From Pseudomonas indica NBRC 103045 (GTDB lineage: Bacteria > Pseudomonadota > Gammaproteobacteria > Pseudomonadales > Pseudomonadaceae), in contig NZ_BDAC01000009.1 of the NCBI RefSeq assembly GCF_002091635.1, positions 149,924 through 213,923 on the forward strand: DNA of 64,000 bases, read 5' to 3'. A program made the position numbers and the translations under genes. Positions 58,332 through 64,000 of the stretch are shown piece by piece. The stretch's first letter is position 1. Each line of letters opens with the position of its first letter. Below the pieces are notes generated by a model. That model searched no databases and was not told the origin of the DNA. It saw only the letters and a list, made by a program, of their open reading frames with translations.

Positions 58332-58841
58332 TCAGCTATCGCTCCGGCCACCCTGCAATTCGCGCCAGGTGAGGTACAGGCGCAGGTCGAATTCCAGTTG
58401 GTGGTAGCCCGGCAGCATGTGTTCGCACAGTTTGTAGAAGGCCTTGTTGTGCTCGAACTCCTTCAGGTGGGCCAGTTCGTGCACCACGATCATTTTCAGG
58501 AATTCCGGCGCCGCATCCTTGAACAGCGAGGCCACGCGGATTTCCTTCTTCGCCTTGAGCTTGCCGCCGTGCATCCGCGACACCGCGGTGTGCAGCCCCA
58601 GTGCGCGCTGAACCACGTCGAGACGGTTGTCGTAAAGCACCTTGTCGATGCCGGGAGCGTTGCGCAGGTGCTCCTGCTTCAGCGCCATGGTGTAGGCGTA
58701 CAGCGCCTTGTCGCTCTGCACTTCATGGCGCGACGGGTAGCGCTGGGCCAGGTAATCGCCCAGGCGATCCTCGGCGATCAGGTGACGGACCTGATCCAGC
58801 AAGGCAGGCGGATACGCCTGGAGAAACCTGAGCGCAGTCAT
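58332..58841 (-). CDS. YgjP-like metallopeptidase domain protein
   Basis: A 169-aa zinc peptidase-like protein. The HELAH motif is in MIVVHELAHLKEFEHNKAFY at about residues 118-137. It is consistent with the YgjP/M48-like (DUF45) family, with the third ligand histidine in the second part of the motif. SRMHGGKLKAKKEIRVASLF is a conserved strand. Cytoplasmic, no signal. The MCP gene lies just downstream on the same strand (46 bp between). Confidence 0.83.
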   Translation of the reverse strand: MTALRFLQAYPPALLDQVRHLIAEDRLGDYLAQRYPSRHEVQSDKALYAYTMALKQEHLRNAPGIDKVLYDNRLDVVQRALGLHTAVSRMHGGKLKAKKEIRVASLFKDAAPEFLKMIVVHELAHLKEFEHNKAFYKLCEHMLPGYHQLEFDLRLYLTWRELQGGRSDS

Positions 58842-58887
58842 CGGAGTGGCAGGGGCTGTGGACGGGCCGCCAGTGTACCCGCGCCGC

Positions 58888-60510
58888 TCAGACGACGAAA
58901 CGCGTCACCATGGTGTTCAGCTCCACCGCCAGGCGCGACAGTTCCTGGCTGGCGGCGGCGGTCTGGTTGGCCCCGGCCGACGTCTGCAGCGACAGGTCGC
59001 GGATGTTCACCAGGTTGCGATCCACTTCCCGCGCCACCTGGGCCTGTTCCTCCGCGGCGCTGGCGATCACCAGGGTCCGCTCGTTGATCGCCTCGACCTG
59101 CTGGGCGATGACCTCGATCGCCTGCCCGGCGGCCTCGGCTTCTTCCTGCATGCCCAGGGCCCGCTGGCTGCTGCTGTTCATCGCGTCGACCGCCTGGTTG
59201 GTGCCTTCTTGGATGCTGCCGATCATCTGCTCGATTTCCAGGGTGGACTCCTGGGTCCGGTGGGCCAGGGCGCGCACTTCGTCCGCCACCACGGCGAAAC
59301 CGCGCCCCTGCTCGCCGGCGCGCGCCGCTTCGATGGCGGCGTTGAGCGCCAGCAGGTTGGTCTGCTCGGCGATGGAGCGGATCACATCGAGCACTTTGCT
59401 GATGTTCTGCGCCTGCTCGGCCAAGCTGCTCACCAGGGTGGCCGTGGTGTTCACCTCATGGCCCATGCTGCGAATGGCGGCGATGGTCTGCCGCACTCGG
59501 TCGCGCCCCTGCCCGGCCGATTCGGCGGAGGCGTTGGAGGCTTCCGAGGTGGAGCTGGCATTGCGCGCCACTTCCTCGACCGCGGCGGTCATCTGGTTGA
59601 CCGCCGTCGCGGCCATCTGGATCTCGTCGTTCTGGCGGATCAGCGAGCGGTTGCTTTCCTCGGTGACCGCACTCAGCTCCTCGGCCGCCGACGCCAGTTG
59701 CGTCGCCGAGCCGCCGATCTGCTGGATGGTCCGCCGCAGTTGCACCTGCATGTCCGCCAGGGCCTGCATCAGTTGCGCCGGCTCGTCCGCGCCCTCGGCC
59801 TCGATGCGCCCGGTGAGGTCGCCCTTGGCCACGGTACGGGCGACCACCACCGCGTCGCCGAGCGGCCCAACGATGCTGCGGGTCAGCATCCACGCCAGCA
59901 GGGCGGTGAGAGCCGCCGCCAGGACCAGCGCGACGATCACAGCCACCTGGCTGCTGGCGAACTGTTCGTCCGCCGCCACACTGGCCGCCTCGCCACCGCG
60001 GCTATTCAGTTGTGCTATCTCCTCGGCGGTCTGGCGCATGGCGTCGAACTGGGGCGCCATGCCGTTCAGGCTGGCGAAGGCATCGTCGGTACGGTTGGCG
60101 CGGGAGATGGCGAGAAAGGACTCGTGCGCCTTCATGTAATCCGTGCGCTGCGAGCGGAACCGCTCCAGCAGCGCCTTTTCTTCCGAGCCGCTAGCGGTAC
60201 GGAACAAGTCGTTCTCGACCTTTTCCAGCTCATCCAGAACCTCCTGGAGTTTCCGCTCGACCGCTGACATGCCAGCATCGTCATAGGTGAGGATATGGGC
60301 GAACTGCTGCAAGCGGAAGCGGGCGGAAAGCAGTTGCAGCCGGCCGGACATCTGCACACCCGGCAACCAGTCATTGCTGATCACAGTGGAAGCCTGGTTG
60401 ATAACGGACATGCGGTTCAGGGAAAAGAGGCCGGTGAACAACAGCAACCCGGCAATCAAGGCGAAACTCACGGCGGCGCGCGGGCCGATACCGAAGCGGC
60501 GTAGCAGCAT
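58888..60510 (-). CDS. Methyl-accepting chemotaxis protein
   Basis: A 540-aa chemoreceptor. TM1 is in [21 protein letters not shown] periplasmic four-helix-bundle domain of about 150 residues follows. TM2 is in [24 protein letters not shown] comes next, then the signalling domain with the hairpin tip [20 protein letters not shown] and [15 protein letters not shown]. There is no C-terminal CheR-binding pentapeptide (it ends VTRFVV). ATG 60510 has GGGAG at the right distance; ATG 60537 is the alternative. It is divergent from the alginate lyase genes, but the ligand is unknown. Confidence 0.9.
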   Translation of the reverse strand: MLLRRFGIGPRAAVSFALIAGLLLFTGLFSLNRMSVINQASTVISNDWLPGVQMSGRLQLLSARFRLQQFAHILTYDDAGMSAVERKLQEVLDELEKVENDLFRTASGSEEKALLERFRSQRTDYMKAHESFLAISRANRTDDAFASLNGMAPQFDAMRQTAEEIAQLNSRGGEAASVAADEQFASSQVAVIVALVLAAALTALLAWMLTRSIVGPLGDAVVVARTVAKGDLTGRIEAEGADEPAQLMQALADMQVQLRRTIQQIGGSATQLASAAEELSAVTEESNRSLIRQNDEIQMAATAVNQMTAAVEEVARNASSTSEASNASAESAGQGRDRVRQTIAAIRSMGHEVNTTATLVSSLAEQAQNISKVLDVIRSIAEQTNLLALNAAIEAARAGEQGRGFAVVADEVRALAHRTQESTLEIEQMIGSIQEGTNQAVDAMNSSSQRALGMQEEAEAAGQAIEVIAQQVEAINERTLVIASAAEEQAQVAREVDRNLVNIRDLSLQTSAGANQTAAASQELSRLAVELNTMVTRFVV

Positions 60511-60623
60511 GCTGGAACTCCCTGGTGAGGTTGTCATTCCCTTGAGACCATAGCCGATCCCAGAGATTGGGACGGATCAGCAAGCAGTCGAGGCTCGATT
60601 CCGCAGCCACGTCCTCGACCCGC

Positions 60624-60687
60624 CCATTCATTCGATGAATGGTTTTTGCTAGCCAGCGAAGCGGCAAAATGCCATTCAATTATGAAT
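60624..60687. promoter_or_regulatory. Two ATTCA/TGAAT palindromes in the mcp-PL7 divergent region
   Basis: CCATTCAT-TCG-ATGAATGG (60624-60642) and the shorter ATTCAATTATGAAT (60674-60687) share ATTCA...TGAAT arms and lie 50 bp apart, between the chemoreceptor and the first PL7 gene. They look like operators for one dimeric regulator. They are the only structure I see in this 344-bp gap, apart from a GCGGAATTCCGC palindrome at about 60817. Confidence 0.4.
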
Positions 60688-60854
60688 AGACCTCAACCAC
60701 CACTCGTCGCAACACGGCGCAAAAGCCGCTAAAAGTCTGCGTTTTGCGAACGCATCAGCAAAATCGTTCCCGGCCTCGAAGGCACACTCCCCATGAAAAA
60801 ATCTCACCACCAGAGCGGAATTCCGCCACAGGAAACAATCGAGGACGTTGCTCA

Positions 60855-61526
60855 ATGGTCGATCTCGCCACTTGGAACCTGAGCGTTCCCGTCGGAACGC
60901 CGGCGACCATCATCGAAACACCGAAGCTGGTCGAGGGGTATCAGGACAATTACTTCCGCACGCCTTCCGGAGCCGTGATCTTCTGGGCACCGGTGACGGG
61001 TTCGAAAACGGAGAATGCGATCTATCCGCGTACGGAACTACGGGAAAGCTATCCCGATGGCCGGGTGCGCAACTGGCTGTACGCCGATGCCGACAACTTC
61101 ATGCGCGCCGCCCTGTCGGTCAACCAGGTGCCGTCGTCCGGCAGGGTCGTGATCGGCCAGATCCATGCCTGGAATAGCACCAAGCCCATGCTGAAACTGG
61201 AGTACCAGTACGAGGACGACGAAAAGCTGGGTAATGTCGTGGCCAAGTTCCGCAACCGGCCGGACGACGAGGATCCGTTGGTGGTGACGGTGGCTGAGGG
61301 CGTCCCCCTGAACAAGCGTTTCACCTACAGCCTGCACGTGACGCCCAACGGCTCCCTCGCCGTGCATGCGGCCGGCTACCGCTGGGTGACCCGCCTGGAC
61401 CGAAGCTGGGCACCGAAGCCGCTTTATTACAAGGCGGGCATGTATACCCAGGACAATACCGGCTACGCCAACGAAGGCGGGATGGCAACCTTCTACCGGC
61501 TGCACATCGAACATAAATCGCTCTGA
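60855..61526 (+). CDS. PL7 alginate lyase, tandem copy 1
   Basis: A 223-aa polysaccharide lyase family 7 protein (alginate lyase 2 domain), jelly-roll fold. The family motifs are RTELRES, VIGQIHAWN and YYKAGMYTQDN. There is no signal peptide, so it is cytoplasmic or exported by an unusual route, like PA1167-type proteins of the same length. It is the most diverged of three tandem copies. ATG 60855 is the first that keeps the conserved MVDLATWNLSVPVG start. A GTGGAC / GTCCAC hairpin follows the stop. Confidence 0.88.
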   Translation: MVDLATWNLSVPVGTPATIIETPKLVEGYQDNYFRTPSGAVIFWAPVTGSKTENAIYPRTELRESYPDGRVRNWLYADADNFMRAALSVNQVPSSGRVVIGQIHAWNSTKPMLKLEYQYEDDEKLGNVVAKFRNRPDDEDPLVVTVAEGVPLNKRFTYSLHVTPNGSLAVHAAGYRWVTRLDRSWAPKPLYYKAGMYTQDNTGYANEGGMATFYRLHIEHKSL

Positions 61527-61535
61527 CTCTCCCCC

Positions 61536-61564
61536 GTGGACAAGGATTCGTCCACTCCGTTTTG
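61536..61564 (+). terminator. Hairpin after the first PL7 gene
   Basis: GTGGAC pairs with GTCCAC over an 8-base loop and is followed by TCCGTTTT. A weak terminator; the stem starts 10 bp after the stop codon. Confidence 0.45.
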
Positions 61565-62000
61565 CCAACCAGTTCCCCTTTTAAAACTCATCCACGCCCA
61601 TTCCAGAGCGGCGCAACGGCTACCGCTCGTCGGAAATCCCCCTCCCCTGCAGACGCTCTCTTCGCTCAGTTCTGCCGCTTCGCTTACAAAAAAATGGCGT
61701 CAGCTTTCGAACGATTTCCTTATCGAATAAGCCGGACGACAAAATTTCCCGCCATAGCTATTGGCCACAATGCAATAGCAAATCGATAGCAAAACTTCTA
61801 AAAATCAATTTTTTGACGCCAATATCACGTCAAAAAAGTCTTTCACCTCACACTCCGTAGGCCTTATAAAGCGACCGCGAGACGGTGTCGTAGACACCTT
61901 CGGACAAAGAACCCTTTAGCCATACCCTTCTGTTCGTGTGTCACCGGCCGGATTGCCGAGTAAAGCTCTTTACTGACTCGTGGAATGAGATGTGCCCGAC
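61565..62000. other. AT-rich gene-free stretch with a 10-bp inverted repeat
   Basis: The base composition between PL7 copies 1 and 2 is clearly more AT-rich than the rest of the window. It contains TTTTTTGACG-N9-CGTCAAAAAA (61809-61837), a perfect 10-bp inverted repeat flanked by T and A runs, so it could act as a two-way terminator or as a regulator site. No coding frame of any quality is seen. The last part (from 61995) is the conserved leader of PL7 copy 2. Confidence 0.55.
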
Positions 62001-62009
62001 TGAAGCAGT

Positions 62010-62024
62010 TTCTCCTTAGGAGAA
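62010..62024 (+). promoter_or_regulatory. Leader hairpin covering the ribosome site of PL7 copy 2
   Basis: TTCTCC-TTA-GGAGAA is a perfect 6-bp stem whose right arm is the Shine-Dalgarno (GGAG) of the gene starting at 62031. The block from CCCGACTGAAGC (61995) to the start codon is conserved before copy 3. Confidence 0.5.
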
Positions 62025-62030
62025 TCAGTC

Positions 62031-62705
62031 ATGATCGACCTCGCTACCTGGAACCTGACCATCCCCGTCGGCGTCCCCTCCACCACCATCGAAACCCCGG
62101 TTCTGGTCGGCGGTTATCAGGACTACTACTTCAAGAACAACGGGAACAACACCGTATTCTTCTGGGCGCCGGTCAACGGCACCACCACGGACAGCGCCAT
62201 CTATCCGCGTAGCGAACTGCGCGAAACCTATGCCGATGGGCGCCTGCGCAACTGGCTGCACACGGCGACCGACAATTTCCTGAGCGCCAGCCTGAAGGTC
62301 AGCCAAGTGCCGTCCAGCGGCAAGATCGTCATCGGCCAGATCCATGCCTACCAGAGCGACAAGCCGCTGCTGAAGCTGGAGTACCAGTACAAGAGCACCT
62401 ACGGCTACGGAAACATCGTGGCCAAGGTCCGCTACACGCCGACCGAAGAGACCAGCACGGTCATCACACTGCTCCGGGGCGTTCCGCTGAACCAGGACTT
62501 CGACTACGTGACCCACTTGGACCCGAAAGGCAAGCTGAGCGTGACCGTCAACAACACCACCTGGAGCACGCAGCTCGATTCCAGCTGGGCGCCGAAGCCG
62601 CTGTACTTCAAGGCCGGCGTGTACACCCAGGACAACACCGGCTACGAAACCGAAGCCGGCGCCGCGACCTTCGATGTGCTGAAAATCGAGCACCGCGCAC
62701 TGTGA
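62031..62705 (+). CDS. PL7 alginate lyase, tandem copy 2
   Basis: A 224-aa PL7 lyase with all family motifs: RSELRETYADG, VIGQIHAYQ and YFKAGVYTQDN. No signal peptide. It begins MIDLATWNLTIPVG and is closer to copy 3 than to copy 1. The PL7 family splits alginate (or related uronates) by beta-elimination. A leader hairpin hides its ribosome site (62010-62024). Confidence 0.9.
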   Translation: MIDLATWNLTIPVGVPSTTIETPVLVGGYQDYYFKNNGNNTVFFWAPVNGTTTDSAIYPRSELRETYADGRLRNWLHTATDNFLSASLKVSQVPSSGKIVIGQIHAYQSDKPLLKLEYQYKSTYGYGNIVAKVRYTPTEETSTVITLLRGVPLNQDFDYVTHLDPKGKLSVTVNNTTWSTQLDSSWAPKPLYFKAGVYTQDNTGYETEAGAATFDVLKIEHRAL

Positions 62706-62853
62706 GCCCAAACCGGACTGGCCGCCTGCCTCACAGCGGGCGCCAGTCCCGATCTGCCAACCATCGATAAGAACATTTCGCTCGTGCGTACTGGCAAGGA
62801 GCCAGGTAATCACCCTTACCGACGATGGATTTGCTGTACCCCGACTGAAGCCG

Positions 62854-62875
62854 TTCTCCCGTAGTACAGAGAGAA
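62854..62875 (+). promoter_or_regulatory. Leader hairpin before PL7 copy 3
   Basis: TTCTC pairs with GAGAA across a 12-base loop, at the same place in the leader as the perfect hairpin of copy 2. It again covers the AGAGAGAA ribosome site of the following gene. Confidence 0.4.
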
Positions 62876-62881
62876 TCAGTC

Positions 62882-63562
62882 ATGATCGACCTTGCAATCT
62901 GGAACCTGAGCATTCCCGTCGGCGTTCCCGCCACTACCATCGAAACCCCTGTCCTGGCCTCGGGATATCAGGATCACTATTTCAAGAACAACAACTACGA
63001 CAGCCTGTTCTTCTGGGCACCGGTCAACGGCACCACTACTGCAAGCGCGAGCTATCCGCGGACCGAGCTGCGGGAAACCTATCCAGACGGCAAGCCGCAC
63101 AACTGGACCTATCCGAGCGCAGACAACTTCCTGCGGGCCGGCCTGAAGGTCAGCCAGGTTCCATCCACCGGCAAGATCGTGGTCGGCCAGATCCATGCCT
63201 ATAAAAGCAGCCGTCCGCTGCTGAAGTTGGAGTACCAGTACAAGGCGCGCTACGACTACGGCAACATCGTGGTGAAGGTCCGCCGCTCGCCGGATGACGA
63301 GACGTCGGAAGTCATCAATGTGCTCAGCGGAGTTCCGCTGAACCAGCGCTTCATCTACAGCATTCACCTCACGCCGAAAGGCACGCTGAGCGTGAACGTG
63401 AACGCGACGAAGTGGACCACAAAGCTGGACTCGGCCTGGGCGACGAAACCGCTGTACTTCAAGGCGGGGGTTTATACCCAGGACAACACCGGCTACGAAA
63501 CCGAGGCCGGCGCAGCGATCTTCGACAAGCTACAGATCGAGCACCGCCCGCTCCCCATGTGA
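62882..63562 (+). CDS. PL7 alginate lyase, tandem copy 3
   Basis: A 226-aa PL7 lyase. Motifs RTELRETYPDG, VVGQIHAYK and YFKAGVYTQDN are intact, so the copy looks functional. It begins MIDLAIWNLSIPVG and has no signal peptide. It shares its 5' leader block with copy 2, which shows that the duplication included the control region. An IS4-type element begins about 30-40 bp after its stop codon. Confidence 0.9.
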   Translation: MIDLAIWNLSIPVGVPATTIETPVLASGYQDHYFKNNNYDSLFFWAPVNGTTTASASYPRTELRETYPDGKPHNWTYPSADNFLRAGLKVSQVPSTGKIVVGQIHAYKSSRPLLKLEYQYKARYDYGNIVVKVRRSPDDETSEVINVLSGVPLNQRFIYSIHLTPKGTLSVNVNATKWTTKLDSAWATKPLYFKAGVYTQDNTGYETEAGAAIFDKLQIEHRPLPM

Positions 63563-63593
63563 CCGAGCGACAACAAAAAACCCGCTTTTCAGC

Positions 63594-63613
63594 GTAATGC
63601 TGTTCACTTAAGC
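63594..63613. repeat. Probable end of the IS4-family element
   Basis: GTAATGCTGTTCACTTAAGC overlaps the stop codon of the transposase. Ends of the GCTGTTCACTTAAG type occur in several IS4-family elements as I remember. The matching inverted repeat is outside the window. Confidence 0.35.
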
Positions 63614-64000
63614 GGAGCGGCCTTTCGATCCACGGGATAGCGGGTCTTTGAAATCTTCACCGTCCTTGGTCGTGATGGCCTGGGGCGGTGATCCAGAAAC
63701 AGCCCGCCGATTCCCGCCCTTAACTCCGACAAACGTCTTCCGGTTGCTGAAATCGGGTTGGCCGCCGCCATTACGATCAGCTGCACGGCGATGTAGTGGG
63801 CTACGGGTTTGAAGCGGATCTCACATGGAGAGCGGCCAAAGGCGACGGCAGCCTGGCTGGCTTCCCGGCGGATGATGTTGTAGGCCAGCAACAAGCCCCA
63901 GACCTCCTGGTAAACCAGTTCCTTTACCTTGCTACGCAGGGTCATTGCATTTTGCTGCAGAGAACTCTTGATATCCCTGAAGCCCAGTTCGATCTCCCAG
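63604..64000 (-). CDS. IS4-family transposase, C-terminal part (5' end beyond the right edge)
   Basis: About 131 residues of a DDE transposase. From the right edge it reads WEIELGFRDIKSSLQ, containing the E of the catalytic triad in the Y/W-x(2)-E-x(3)-F-x(2)-(I/L)-K signature. It then continues QNAMTLRSKVKELVYQEVWG and LLLAYNIIRREASQAAVAFG. The end HRPRPSRPRTVKISKTRYPV is typical of IS4-group proteins. The frame is open to the window edge, so the element's intactness is unknown. It lies just after the tandem alginate lyases and could be linked to their duplication. Confidence 0.88.
   Translation of the reverse strand, partial: WEIELGFRDIKSSLQQNAMTLRSKVKELVYQEVWGLLLAYNIIRREASQAAVAFGRSPCEIRFKPVAHYIAVQLIVMAAANPISATGRRLSELRAGIGGLFLDHRPRPSRPRTVKISKTRYPVDRKAAPLK

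Overview
The window comes from a high-GC gammaproteobacterium, almost certainly a Pseudomonas of the P. aeruginosa / P. resinovorans / P. citronellolis kind. The evidence is the complete quaternary-amine catabolism locus in the gene order I remember from P. aeruginosa (choline, carnitine and glycine betaine down to pyruvate), plus Pseudomonas-type REP repeats, a PaAP-like aminopeptidase and PA1167-like intracellular alginate lyases. No rRNA, tRNA, CRISPR array or prophage was seen.

Bases 1-39,000 hold the pathway. Gamma-butyrobetaine is hydroxylated to carnitine by a BBOX-type dioxygenase (25158-26351). CdhA, CdhC and CdhB (22709-23677, 21696-22583, 23732-24211) convert carnitine to glycine betaine. 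Choline enters through CbcXWV (31647-34712) and is oxidised to glycine betaine by BetA and BetB (35701-38982). GbcA and GbcB (6280-9015) demethylate glycine betaine to dimethylglycine. DgcA, DgcB and a dedicated ETF pair (10095-16676) give sarcosine, and SoxBDAG (only the start of soxB is here) gives glycine. GlyA (821-2074) makes serine and SdaB (29242-30618) makes pyruvate. LtaE (3857-4906) feeds glycine from threonine. Three regulators sit among the genes: a CdhR-like and a GbdR-like GlxA/AraC regulator, and the TetR repressor BetI. Operator-like repeats are visible at several of their promoters.

Bases 39,000-54,900 are a mixed housekeeping stretch: dbpA, an HxlR regulator divergent from a MoaF-like secreted protein, a YccS-like membrane protein, an HI0933-family flavoprotein, an exported intradiol dioxygenase, ald, a slipin/NfeD pair, a di-heme cytochrome, two orphan solute-binding proteins, a YbaK-like protein and two similar tiny lipoproteins. 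Bases 55,161-64,000 hold a secreted M28 aminopeptidase, DUF2165, GFA and YgjP-like genes, a chemoreceptor, three tandem PL7 alginate lyases without signal peptides, and the end of an IS4-family transposase cut by the window edge.

The intergenic DNA is unusually rich in repeats: (i) three copies of a roughly 140-180 bp MITE, each flanked by a 3-bp TNA duplication that lies exactly on the stop codon of a neighbouring gene; (ii) four copies of a roughly 170-220 bp TGTGGA-rich element within 6 kb; (iii) a 38-bp CCCTCTCCCC palindromic repeat, often as inverted pairs inside the dgc operon; (iv) two tandem REP clusters with 134- and 136-bp periods. A strong minus-strand terminator with no coding gene behind it at 26990-27028 points to an unrecognised small RNA. 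There are also two decayed genes: a CbcX-like binding protein (30993-31372) and the C-terminus of a glutathione S-transferase (4946-5104).
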